Source: Symsagittifera roscoffensis
Lineage: Eukaryota > Xenacoelomorpha > Acoela > Convolutidae
Assembly: GCF_963678635.1 (NCBI RefSeq)
Contig: NC_087062.1
Coordinates: 63,401,253 to 63,465,252 of the forward strand
Length of the DNA: 64,000 nucleotides
Direction of reading: 5' to 3'
In this document: in pieces, positions 37,515-50,400 of the stretch
How the letters are laid out: each line of letters starts with the position of its first letter
How positions within the stretch are numbered: the stretch's first letter is position 1
Notes under the pieces: model-generated
The model's input: the letters and a program-made list of their open reading frames with translations, nothing else
The model's database searches: none
Told to the model about the DNA's origin: nothing
Position numbers and translations under genes: made by a program

Positions 37515-37537
37515 GTATATATATATATATATATATA
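37515..37537. repeat. (AT)n microsatellite
   Basis: An uninterrupted run of alternating A and T of about 23 bases. Confidence 0.9.
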
Positions 37538-37555
37538 AAAACAATCCAATTTCAG

Positions 37556-37595
37556 AAACCGGTTCAGAATATATTTTACTATTTTGAACCGGTTT
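37556..37595. repeat. Short stem-loop, 11-bp perfect arms
   Basis: AAACCGGTTCA at 37,556-37,566 and its reverse complement TGAACCGGTTT at 37,585-37,595 flank an 18-base A/T-rich loop. Each arm is itself partly palindromic (ACCGGT). Confidence 0.75.
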
Positions 37596-37829
37596 TCCTT
37601 ACGAGAACTTGCGACAGTCCATTTTTAAAACTTAAATTCCTTCACAATTTTTAATGTTATTTGAATTTTTGTTTTTGGAAATCGATATGTGTTTTCTATT
37701 CAAAAAATGAATTTGATGTGAAACCCAAACAGCAAACAGACAGTTGGAAACAATGAGCTCGAGCAATAAAAAAAACTGAAAAACAAGAAAGATCTATTTC
37801 AAACTCAAGAACCTTTCACGATTGGAACT

Positions 37830-38910
37830 TTCTTTATAAAAATAATCCAAAAAAGCAATTGGATCAACAAGTATTTGTTCTGACCATCGAAAATAGGGAG
37901 GAACTTTGTATTCGGGTGTTTTTTTTTTTCGATTTTCCACGCAAAATCATGATTTTTCGTCTAAATTCGAGCCAGTAAAGCGAACAAGCACAATTATTTA
38001 TGCTTGATTTAGGCCATTTACAAGAACTTATTTATGCTTGATTTTATTTTTATTCAAGTATATTAGTGTTTGGAGATTTTTAATACCATTTTGGAAAACA
38101 AATTTTATTAATTTTTTGTTGATTTTTTGATTGAGTTTTTTCTTGATTTTTTTTGGTCACTTTTCTTAAGATTCTGTTGTCCTGTTTCTCTATATTACTA
38201 TGACTATCAAATATGACTAAATTATAGTTTTATGTCAGATATTTTTTTATCACACCACGAAGAAAATACACTTATTTGAAAAAGAAACTTTTTTCTCGTA
38301 GGTTTTTAAAGACAATGGTCGGAACATTCTGTGCTACTTGCACAGTAACCGGCTATTCTTGTTTTTATTCTACTAAGATTTACTTTTTTTGCGTCATTAT
38401 CGCTGGTCATTGAAGAAAGTAATTGTTCCGATCATTGGAAATGGGTAGGAACTTTGGATTCGGGTTGGAACAAACAATCATCGGAATGGGTCGAGTGATA
38501 TATAACATTAATAAGTTTATTTCCCAGCGTCGAAAAAACCGATATGAAGGTTTAGATTTTCGTCTAACTTCGAACGCATAAAGCAAGCGAGGAGGCTTGT
38601 AACAAGCTGATATTTAGTTTTCATCAGATCAAATTCGTTATCAAAAAATCTTCTAGAGTCTTCTTGGTAATCGAAAACTTTTTTGGATTTTTTTGTTTTT
38701 TAATTTAATATTCATTTTATGAAAAATTTTGTCAAAAAAGTTCTTTTTACTGTTACTATCGGTATTCAAGGCTTTCGCTTAGATTCACTGATCACACCAA
38801 AAATAAAATACGACGCAATTTGAAAATAGGCGTTTTTTGTACTTTTTTATTGAAGATGGTCGCAACATTCTTGGCTACTTGCACAGTAGCGTCTATCCGT
38901 GATTCAAAAA
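37830..38910. repeat. Cluster of dispersed repeats (CCGGCTATCCTTG family)
   Basis: Two or three diverged copies of one family. Landmarks are a GTTCCGATCATTGGAAAT-like box, GGAACTTTG(T/G)ATTCGGGT, GAGTGATATATA, a TTTTCGTCTAA(A/C)TTCGA box, AAAGCRARCRAG, and CTTGCACAGTAACCGGCTAT. Other members lie near 30,570-30,800, 31,390-31,500, 57,700-57,850, 61,420-61,560 and 61,930-62,080. No ORF of note. Confidence 0.65.
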
Positions 38911-41390
38911 TGAATTTGAATTGAACTGAAAAAAGAAGTCCAAACACAAAAAAAATCAAATAAACGCGTGATCAAGTTTAAGGACTTTTTCTGGAAAAAA
39001 ATCAATGAACGAAAGGAACCAAAAAATGACATGCTTTTAGAAAAACTTCAATTTTTGAAATTCAAACAGCAAAACTATGACCATAAGGCTCTTTTGATTT
39101 CAAAACTAATTTAAAATTCTCCTTTTTTGATAAAATGATTTCAGTTTGGGATCTCACTACGCTCATCGACTTTCAATAAAAAAACTACACGATCTAAAGA
39201 TGTAAACATAGCCCACAGATAGTAGGAAAATAGTCAAGGAACGCAAGTAAAAAAAAGTTAACTTGCTTTTCTGAAATAATCTTTCGACTTTCAAGAAAAA
39301 AATACATGCACTCGAAACTTTTGAAATTTTAAGAAAAATTTATGATGAGCACTTTTCAGATAAAAATAACTCAATGTGAAAAAACTGGATCAGTAAGTCA
39401 AAAAAATCAGTAAAATTGACTAGGAAACTGATATTTATACTCCATTTTGAAAACTAGAAATCGATCACCTTTTTCGGGACCTTTACACTTTCGCTGTTCA
39501 ATAGCGGATTTTGCCTTCCTTTTAACAAAGGAAAGTAGCTGAATGTTATAAATTAAAAATCAAAGTGCGAAAAAGTACTTTGAATTACCTTCAGTCTGAA
39601 TAACGTTCATCGACTCTTAAAATATCACTTCTTTCATTAACACTTAATCAAAAATCAGCCGCAAACAAATTAAGCATCAATTTTGAGCGTGACAACTTTC
39701 AGGACTTAATTCAGAAAATAAGCACATTAAACAAAAAAGTGATATATCTTATCGTTCATCACAGTTAATTAGAGGCGCTTTTACCGTTTGTTTCGAATGC
39801 TTTTTAAAAACTCCTGCAGCGCGGAAATTGCGGTAAACTAGGACCTCCAAACTGTTTTGATAATGATTAAAAAATCAGTTGAAAAATCATCTGAAAGAGC
39901 TGGGAAAATCACCTAAAAAGCTCAGAAATTCACTAAGGAAATTGACAATATTTTAACCTGCACTTACTAATAAAAATGTCAACAACAATTGTCATCCCTC
40001 TGTAAAATAAATAGAACTGATTTTCACTTAAAAAGCGGCTAATTAATTCTTCAATTGAAAGAGCCAACTTAGTAAATCTTTATTTTTCAATTCAAAGAAA
40101 CAGTTCATTAAATCAATAGATACGTGTTAAAACATCAGAGTAAATTAACATCGAATAGACGCAATTTGTAGAAAAAATAAATATTTTTAAACATTTAAAT
40201 AGTTTAAAAGTAAATGAAGTCACGCGACAAAATTTGTAACTTTTTGTTTTATTTCAACAAGCAAATCTACGAAATTTAGCTTCATGTTTTTGTTATTTTC
40301 TGCGCAAAAACTTAAAATATTGGTTTGAAATTTTTACACATGCTAGATAAAACTATTCGAAAGGAGTAAAACAGATCAAAATTTGATGAATCTTGTTTAG
40401 AAAGCGTAAAACAGCCAGTGTATTTTAATTAGTCTCAGAGGTGTTCTTGCTCTGGAATCCTCCTTTTAAACAACACAAGGAATTTAACTTTATGGTCCAA
40501 TTGGCTCTTTGCGAAGCTGATGAGCTTGATTTTCTCTTCATGCCACGGAAAACGAGACAAAATCATTGAAAGACTTACTTGGTCCGGCATCTGGTTTGAC
40601 GATACAGATAAAAATTGTTTGGGCACTTATATTAGAAAACTGGACCAACATTTAGACACAACATAACTGCGTATGAGAAACCTGTTCAAGGACTAAAGCA
40701 GATATTTTCCTAAACATTTGCTGAAACAGTTTTTTTATTGACTTATTTCGATCATCGCCGCCAAATTACTAACCATTTTGACGCCGGACCAGGAAATTTT
40801 TTCAATTTTTTGTCGTTTATCGGCGGCAAGAAAATTAAGTCAAATTTCTTGTTTATGTGAGGATGTGTCCACATCAAGAACAGCTCAAAAACCATATTTA
40901 AAAACTTTTACGCCTTCAAAACGAGATTTTCATAAGTTGATCCGGCTTGCTTCTTCCAAATAGATTCATCTAGTAAGAGTCAAAATTTCAAGACGATAAA
41001 AAATTCGCAGAGAAAACGACAAAAACGAAGAAAAAATTCGTTCGTTTGCTTGTTGAAATCAAAATGTCCCGTGATTATATGTCAAATTTATGTGACGATC
41101 CGCATTTCATCGACAGATAAAGCACGGTAAGCTCCATAAAAGTAATTTTTGTTATCTAACACTACGATCCATTTTTAAGAATCAAATTGAGAGCAACTTG
41201 TATCGAATTGAAAATTAACAGGATTAATGCATCATTTAATTAATTGCACATTAAGGATAGAAAAGTTAGACTTCTATATTTAAAATATAACGCTTGATGT
41301 GGACTTATTCTACTCATTGAGAAAATATTTACATCTTTAAAAATCTATCACACTATTTGACATCTAATTAGTCTTCTGAGTCCAATCCTG
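38911..41390. other. Intergenic region between CAMTA and FCP1
   Basis: Mostly A/T-rich. 39,220-39,640 is a member of a dispersed family also found at 42,780-43,250 and 53,860-54,150. ORFs of about 60 codons at 40,435-40,626 (minus) and 40,778-40,963 (plus) are not supported by recognisable motifs. The 3' untranslated region of CAMTA could extend into the right part. Confidence 0.4.
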
Positions 41391-41437
41391 TCTACTGAGC
41401 AATCAAGTACTGCATGACAGATGGCGGGTTTGTGGAG

Positions 41438-41458
41438 TCACAGCGAAGAGCTTGCACC
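41438..41458 (-). CDS. Possible CAMTA terminal coding exon O
   Basis: A good acceptor (GATGTTTTCAG|GGTGCA) follows the tentative exon N; in phase 0 it would add GASSSL and a TGA stop. In another phase the same exon would read VQALRCDSTNPPSVMQYLIAQ. Very tentative. Confidence 0.2.
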   Translation of the reverse strand, partial: GASSSL

Positions 41459-44400
41459 CTGAAAACATCGCATAAGGACAACGATTTTAAAAACTTCATA
41501 TAGTTTTCTCTGATGAATAAACCATTAACTGAATCAAAATAACATGGAAGAAATACGGAAAACATTCGGATACACAATTCAAAATAGCTCGTCCAATTTA
41601 GAAACACATAATGATCATGCACACAGCAGATCTTTTTTGAACTCTCGGTAGATTTTTTCATTTAGCGTCTCACTCCATCTTTCATTAAATTTATCTTTAT
41701 ACAACTTTTTTGGCTGCGAGGTCATTTATAACTTGGTACAGAAAACCCATGAAACTTTTTAGGGGACCAAACTACAATGTAAAAGCCTGTTTAACAGCGG
41801 GATAGATGACTCGCTAGAAATCCTGTTATATCACTTCTACCGTTCCCATCACCAGATATAAACATCAATTTTATGGTGCAATCAATCAATTTACCAAGTT
41901 GAATAGAAATTCAAAACGTGTTTGTCATTGGACAGTGGACCCACGTGCCAATTTTCATGACAATTGATAACAAAAACAAAATTTGAAAAACTAAAAATCG
42001 CAGTTGAGAGAGGGAAACGGTAGAGTACCTGCATTTTAATTTGACAGATAGATAGTGTTGATTCTGAAATAAACCCTAACTGATTCATTTTAACATCGCA
42101 TGCTTTGGATGCAGCGATTTGGAAAACTGTTCCTCTGCGTTCTGGAAAAATGCTTTGAGTTCGATATTTCATTTCTTTCTTGTCGTCAAGTTCTTTCCTT
42201 TCATATCTCTCAAAAAATCCCAAACAAATCATTCTGACGCGATGAACAGTTTTTAAAATATCTAGCATGTCAATCTATGGAGTTACGAAATTTCCAACCA
42301 ACAAAATTATCAAACAAGACCAACCTGACAACGGTGCAATATGAGCTTATGCATGTAGAATTTCTCAAATTAGGCCAATATCAAACTCTAATTCAATGTT
42401 AAAAGTCCGGATTTTTCGCAACTCATTATAGCATGTGACTAAGACTGACAATACTAACGAGAATTCTATCGAGCAAGACTATCATATAATAATGAGCGGA
42501 ATCCCTTACCACTGCTGACTACAAATAATCATCAAGTATTATAAATTTGGTTACTTGATCCATTTCATGATACAGTCATTGAGGACACGTTCTCTTCTTT
42601 TACACCAATGTACTTACTTATTCCTGCATTGCCGCAAAAAGCGCTGGATCTTTAAAGCAGCGTCATTTTCTCGCCTTCGTTTGGCACGTCGTCTAAAATG
42701 AAATGACGAAAATAGTCAACACACAGCTGGAGTCAATGACCTAGGAAACCGACAAAAAAACTATTAATATTGAATTTATGAAATTTTCATCTTTCGAGTT
42801 TCAAAGAAAAAATAAGCGTACTTTGAATTTGAAAATAGCCAACAAACAATTGGAAAAGAGTCAATGAATGCAAGTAAAGAAAAAATACATATGGCCTTAA
42901 AGCTCTTGGAAATTCTAGAACAATTTATGATAAACTATTTTTTGATAAAAATAACCCCAATTTGAGAAAACTGGATCAATATATAAAAATTATTTCGCTG
43001 GGAAAACTGATAATAAAATTTCATTTTCGAGGTAGGAAGTCAATCACATCTTTCGTGACCTTTACAATTTTGCTGTTCAATAGTTGAGTTTGCCTTCCTT
43101 TTACCAAAGGAAATAAAATGAAATTGAAAAGAAATCAAAAAACAAACCGCGAAAAAACAAATTTGAGCCTGAACAAAAATCAAGATTTTTCCTTTAAAAA
43201 AATTATCGCGACCAATAATAGAGACTGACCTACCTTCATTGATTCTTAAAAACCTTTAAACCTAGACATTTTTTACACAAAGGCGAAGTACAGTTCTGCA
43301 AATGCAAGCTAAAAACGACAACATAACTTCTAAAAGTGTCAAAAAGTGAAAAAAGGAGAAGGCACAACAAATGAAAAATATCCTATGTTCCGGAGTCGAA
43401 TACCCATCCTGGAGATCAATGGTCTCACGTTCTAGTATCTGCACTATGAGCGCTTGTCACTCTTCAACTACTAGCCTCCAATAAACCAAGATAACAAGAT
43501 ATAATGTTGAGCAGCAAAAGTGAACCAGATATAAAAATTTTGCTGCAAAGTGCCACCTATTTTTTCTGCGACTTGATTTGGGAAAAAATGGAATTTGTTA
43601 CAAGACTCTACGCTCATCTTGTACTGATTAAAACAACCCAACTTGAGAAAACTGAATATTTTTTCTTTTTATTTGGTTCCGCTGGGATATTTAAAAAATA
43701 CAATCTAATTTCGAATCTCAAAATCAACTCAGAGGCAAAGCTGCACCTCACAAACACAAACAAAAAAATAACAAGATAAAATTTAATGAGCTAAGCATAA
43801 AAGGCGCATAAAACGCAGGACAACTCAGTCCAGAAAATTGCCTTTGTGCCAACTTTTCAACGTTAAAACCTATACGATAATTGATTGCCTACTAAACAAC
43901 TTCTTGCATTTACGCATACCTTCTTACAAAAACTGTCATCAGAAAATTTAGCAAAAAACGTGCAATTTACGTAGAAATCTGATTTTTTTGTCATTTTCCC
44001 TTTTCTTACCGGATAGCGTAAATGGCTTCTTTTGGGCTAAGAAATTGTAACTTAAACGTAAGAAATGTAACTTAAGAAACCAACAATCAAATCATGAAAA
44101 ATACATATTTATATATAGCGTTAGCAATCAGGCTTTCGGTGAATGACAAGGAGAGGGGTCTGATCCAGACATTGAACTGGATAAGAAATGCTGAGATAAA
44201 ATAAAGTAAACAAAGCAGAAGCAAGGTAACCAATTAGAAAAAAATATCTAAGCCAAATATTGTATCACTATTTATTACAGCACATACGTTCGATTTATTT
44301 ATTACAGCTTTTCTTACGTTCGATTTGAGGGCAAGCAAATGTTTGATCATTTAATTGTTCACCACCTAATTCGATCAATTACCCGTCAATGGGCCTTCAA

Positions 44401-47400
44401 ATTATTTGTTTAGCTTGTTATTAAGTTTGCTTTGCTGTTTAGTCTAAATCAGACCCATCTCCCTTATCATTTACCGGGCTTCCCCTCAAATCGAACAAGA
44501 AATCACATGACCTATAAAGTTAACTCTTCTAGGTTTGCTGACAAAGTTCCGATATTGTAGTGAGGCAAAAGTGCACTTCGCAAAAAGACGGCAAAAGAGC
44601 TCTTAAGGTTCCAGAAAAAACTCCGGAGTAGATTAACCTTGAAATTGAATGGGTGATATTGGGAAATCCATTACATCAGCAACGCCTTTACAGCAAACAA
44701 TAACACAGTGGCGAAGCAGCGCTTCGCAAACACTAGCGAGAAAACGACAAAAAACGGCTCTAAAAATATAAGCAAAATTAGCCTTGAAAACCAAAACCCT
44801 TTGCTGTGGAGGGTTTGATCCTACGACCGGGATACTTACAGTTTCCTGTCCTGGCATCTGGACCACGGGCCGTTGACAATTTCATAAAACTAACCATAAA
44901 GCAGCTACATTGCTAATAAACTGACAAGGTGATGCAGCAAAAGTGGCACCAAAAACAAAAAGACACAATTTTGCATGTAATAATTCGAAAAAAAAAACAA
45001 ATTGCACGCATGCACATTAGCTTTGCATGTTAAAAATTGGAAAGCATAAAATCAAATATGTAAGAAGAATTCATTTAAAAAATCCGAGATAAATTGAGTT
45101 GGAAAAGTCCTGAAATCGAGTTTTTACAAAGACGCGAAACGGAGCACATGAACCAAAAGTAAAATAAATCAAGTGACTCTGTTGAACTAAGTGTTAACTC
45201 GCAAAAAATCTACATTCCGCTTTGATAAGGCTTGCTTACCGCAAGAGTAATTATGTAATAATGCTGTATACGAAAAACTTTTTCGTTTCATTTGATGAAT
45301 CAAAAATGCATCAGCTGTGATAACTTATTACTATTCGAATGTCATGGCACATGCTATCAAAAAGCCGTAAAGATGCTATCAAAAGTGTTACCATTATTTG
45401 CGACTTAGGTAGGAAAAAAATACAACGATTGCAAAATGGACAAAAAAATCCTGAAAAAATTACCTGCACCAATAAAAACTTATCAAAGAGCAATCAAGAT
45501 GCTAAAAGAAATCGAAACGTTTTGCGGAATCAAAGCCAAAAATTAGCAGACACGAAAAATTAAAACTTCCAAAAAAATAGGCAACACTTCTTGGAGCTTA
45601 ATTTGTCCGAAACCGAAATATACTGACATTTTTTAAATTTGAAGTTAAATGCTCAAACTTTGGGCAAATTTAGTGCTCCGACAACTAAGTCGATAAAAAA
45701 GTAGACAAACAGAAGTCCGACGAAGATTTTTTTGAAACGCCAATTTTCAGCTCACAAAAAAGGGTCTTGACCGGATTCGAATAATTGAGCCTTGTCCTTA
45801 GAGACAAGTGCGTAAGCACTTACCACATGCGCAAATTAACCTCTCACTTTTGATTTTATATAAACCAAAAGTGAAATGATTCAAGTGATTCTGTTAAACT
45901 AGTTGTTAACCCGAAACAAAATCTATATTCCGGTTTGTAAAGGCTTGCGTAAGTATGTAATTGTTTGAAACAAAAAACTGTTTGAAAACACTACGCTACT
46001 AGCACCCTGCTGATTAGACCAGAGGCACATATTTCAAAAGTAACAACAAGGCAGCAATGAATGCGCTTAAATGTAGCAAATGTTGTTCCTGATGCTTAAA
46101 GGATACAATCAAATTTGTACAAGATATTCATTACCTGTAGTTCCTCTGAACTAGCAACACGGCTTGGTCAATGTCGTGTTTCGTGAGTCGAGACACGCAC
46201 GAGGACGAGCGACGTCTGCTGTTGCCAGCGCGTGAATTTACCGCGTCTCCTCCTCCCATTACATTAGAAACTTTTGCAAGAGACATGGGTTTCTTGTTTG
46301 CTATTGAGCAATTGTTGTATTTGTAGCGTCTGAACACTTTCTGAATCAAGCGAGCCGCCCTGCACATTCTTTTGTATGAGAAATACTGTAACAGCATAAT
46401 GTTAGACAACTCGAATTTCAAGTATTCTTGAAAATGGAAATTTGGATACATAACTTACCTGTCTATACTTCCGGAAGTAGCTTTGAATCAAAATAGCTGC
46501 TTCGATTTCTTGTTGACGCTTTTGCCGACATTGCTAGGACAAAGATTTTGATTTAAAAAAACTTGTCAAGTTAACTTAGTTTCTGATTCAACAAACAATC
46601 TTGTTATCGGATTTGATTTATTGTTTTGTGCACCTGCTGCTCAAGAGCACATGCATCAGGTTATATCTAGACTAGAAAGGATAATCTTACACAAAAAAAT
46701 ACAATTATTACCAGCTTATTTCCCTGTTTCCTTTTTACTCAACATAAACTCTACTAACCTTCGTTTTCACCTTAAACGGTAGTTGTTTCAGATGACATAT
46801 AAAACTGATCAAAAATTTAAAACGGGTTTTAATTTCTTAAAAATCAAACTAACCTTGTATTGTCTAAATGCACTCTGAATTATCTTCGCACTCTCATAAA
46901 GAGTTCGCTGATCACTATCGGACAAAGTCAAACTGTTCAGTTCAGCCTCGACGTTTCCTCTTCCCTGGATAAACTCAGCAAGGTCTTCCATGGGCGAATC
47001 ACAGTCGTGCGTCGCATGCTCCGAGTTAGGCATGCGGAACCGATCGCTGTCTTGATCTGAGGCATGATCCAAGTCGCTAAAATCGAACTCATCGCTGAAC
47101 AAATCAAAGGAACTACAGTCACTTCCATCCAACCAATTCCACCCGTTGTTCCAAGAACGGAAGTTGTCAGTTCTTCGTGGCTCACTATTTTTCTGATCTC
47201 CTTCAGATAAGAAACGCTGCAAGTCGCTAGCTGTTTGGTTTGATGTTCCGATATCGTTAGAAGTTCTCGGACGATTTCCATTTGCATCAAATGCCGCGCT
47301 AAAAGCGTTCCAAAAACAATTTCAGTATAAATATGGGAGTGGGGTAATGTGGAAGGTAATTTTAATAAACATGAAGAGCTCAGGAGAAAAATAGAAGCCG

Positions 47401-50400
47401 CCATATAACTAACCGAACTTCCGGCGAGTCTTCGCATCTCGAGTTCTTGATTCTCTCAGGTATGGCTCGAATGATTTGCTCGGCCAAATTATACACCTTA
47501 AATGGAAATAAAAAATTACCCACGGATATTTTTCATATCGATATTAGTTGAAAGCAAGTTATGATAATTAGCATGGTCCATACATTTTGCAAAAATCACA
47601 TATTAGTTCGATAACACAGGAGTCCACGGCTTTTTTTTCAGTCGATACCCATAAGGCCTATAAGGTTAAGAATATCCATTTTTACATTTCAAAATCGCAA
47701 GAGTAGCAAGGGATCTTTTTCTTTTTAAATCATTCAGCAATTTTATTGATTTTAAAATAACTGACTGGTAAATTAACATGAATTAGTAAAAACTCCAGAC
47801 TCTAAACCGTCGATGACATGTTAAGATGCACTTATTCCAAGTATGACAAGCAACGTAAGCAATTACACTAGCCTGCGTATCTCCGGATTCCTAAAAGAAG
47901 CATTTTTAAAATCGATATCTTTGAATAAACTGTTTGACCAAAATCAAACGTAATGAGATTGTTAGAAAAGCATTGACGAATTGAGACTTAACAACATAGC
48001 CAATAGAAGTTGGAAAAGAGTCAAGAAACTAGACGAAAAAAAAAAAACAATCGTTTTTTGAAAAAACTTCAACTTTCGAATTGTAAAGAAAAATATTTAA
48101 TATTTAATTTCAAAAGTGAACTGCCAAAAAAAGAGAACTACTTTTAAGGCATTCGATTTTAAATATAAACAAACAGCTTGAAATAAAACTCTTTTCAACA
48201 TGAAAATTTAATATTCCAAATTTCAACAAACATTCTGCATTTACTTTACCTGAAGTGAAGTGGTTATGAAAGGTGAGTTCGGGACACTGTTCATCGAATC
48301 ATCCCGGCGTGGCCTTGAAACTCGAGGTTGAGTTTGACCATAAGTTGCCCATTGAGACGATGTCTGAAATGACTCGGAATCCATAGCATCTGCCTGCGGA
48401 GGCGTGTACTCGGACATCATCGGAGCAGAACCGAGGGAACAAATTTCTTCGGAATCGTACTCCGAGCAGCTGCTAACGGTCTCTTGGTCGTCATCGTGTG
48501 ATGTCGGGTCAGTGAACTGAGATGCATTTACCCGAATGTGGTCTGGAGATCGCTTCAAGTATTTCCGATGGATGCTGTTCAATTGTTCGGGAGCACCATC
48601 CGTCTCCTATAAAATAGCTATTATATTCAAGTTTATTAACATTTTTAGTTTTCTCTTAAAACAATCTATATGAGTTTAAAATAGAACACACAAATTTATT
48701 CGTCCAAACTTGCTGTGTTAGAGCGTAAAGGGGAAGCAAACTTCAACATCACATCCGGCTTTATCCACATCTCTTAGGAGTAAAAAAAAATCTCACTTAT
48801 CCACATCTTCTCGAAGTAAAAAAAAATATTTTTTAGTAAAGAGTATTTTTAAATAAAATAAAAATTGAACATGATTGATTGATTTTGAAATTCCAGACAG
48901 TCTTAATTCTGATCCGAAAAGTATTGAAAAATCATATCTGTTAATAATTTATTACGATTGGTTAATATCAAAAATGACAACATCTTCCTCGGAAGGAATG
49001 CTCAATTATGATTGCTTCAAATCATAATTGTTAAAATTCCATAAAAAGTGAAAGCTCAATTCTGATTGATTCACTTTTCTTTTAGCTACACCAAATGGGA
49101 TTAATTCCGTTCTTCGGTTCTGTAAATTGAATACAATAGTTCATGACATTTGTACAGTTTCATTTATTAAAATTCAATTTTTGTTCAAAGTAAGTGTAAA
49201 TCTCCCTCAAACTTTTGGGATTTTATAAAACCTCCTATTTCCTATATTTTCTTAAATTCTTTCTTTCTTATTGAGATGGCGTCACTTAGAAGAAACGAGA
49301 GAGTTGCATATCTTGAGTGTGGCAGAGATTACACATGTCATCAAGTATGAATATGAAACCATCGCCAAACCTGTTGAGTTTTAAAGTGTCATAATTGAAT
49401 TTTTTATACAATTAGCAGCGAAGAACTGAAATTTCCTATCAAGAGGCATTCCAAAACTACCTCAAAATCTTTACAATACAAGGTGTCGAATGCATGATGC
49501 GCAGCTTTCAAACAAAACTGACAAGCATCACGAGAAGTTAACTTTTTTGAAAGAAATAGGTATTTTAGCAGATATAAATCTTTTCCAAAAAATCGGTTTT
49601 TAGGACACAACAAACATTGTTGAAAAACATTACTTAACAACTTATATTCAAAAAGCGTTTTTGATAACTTGATCTTTTGCTTTTGTTCAAAGGAAATAAC
49701 TGACGGAAAAACCAACGCAAGCAAGAATGCAGTTCAAATTATCGTGAAAATCTCAATAGAAATTGATCAAAAGATCCTTAATCTACAGTAGTAACTGCAA
49801 AGATACACTGAAATGTTAAAATTTTCACTATACGCATACTATAACCTATTGATTGGACACGCATGCAATAAATTGTTAAAGTTACTTTTTATTTATAAAA
49901 CATCGAGTACTTGAACCGTTTTGCTGAATTAACATTTTTTATATAGTTTTGATTTGGTACATTTGATCAGGTTCATGGAATACCTCATTTTCTAAGCAGA
50001 AAATTGGAGGCTACTGCTGTGAGATTTCTGATTTTTTATGAAAACGATGGATTTCAAAAAAAACTTCTCGAAATCTGACATGAAAACGATGAAAACTTTG
50101 ATGTTTTATCTGCCTTTTAACAATTCAAGAAAAAAATTTCCATGTTTCTGGTCTGAAAGTTCGCTTCAAAAAAAAGAAGTTGAGGGTAAAAACAATAAAC
50201 AGTTATCTGATACAGAGACTTAAATTTGTATTTTTGAACGATTGTTCAAAAGATAGATTTCAACCTAAAAAGTGTTTACTCAAAATTCATTCAATTGAAA
50301 GATGGTAGGTAGAGCGGGAACCAAGGAAGACCTAACTTGAAGTGTATGGTAAAAACAGGTTGAAACATATTGGAATATTTATGGACTATGAGCAATCAAA

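Larger units (their letters stand above)
42693..46134 (-). other. CAMTA intron between exons L and M, SINE-rich
   Basis: A 3.4 kb intron carrying three tRNA-headed SINEs (43,280-43,447, 44,700-44,880, about 45,720-45,836) and a dispersed repeat (42,780-43,250) also found at 39,220-39,640 and 53,860-54,150. No other coding sequence is recognised. Confidence 0.6.

Noticed and set aside
40435-40963. Two ORFs of about 60 codons on opposite strands
   Set aside because: No motifs, no connected exons, and lengths are not exceptional for the region.
46759-46770. 12-nt microexon candidate (TTTAAG|...|GTTAGT) between CAMTA exons J and K
   Set aside because: The splice words are good and the phase fits (VKTK), but joining J to K directly gives better spacing between the IQ motifs compared with vertebrate CAMTAs.
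46937-47437. 166-codon minus-strand ORF overlapping CAMTA exons I and J
   Set aside because: It runs through the intron between them in a different frame. The spliced reading gives LAEQIIRAIPERIK and the IQ motif, which match CAMTA.
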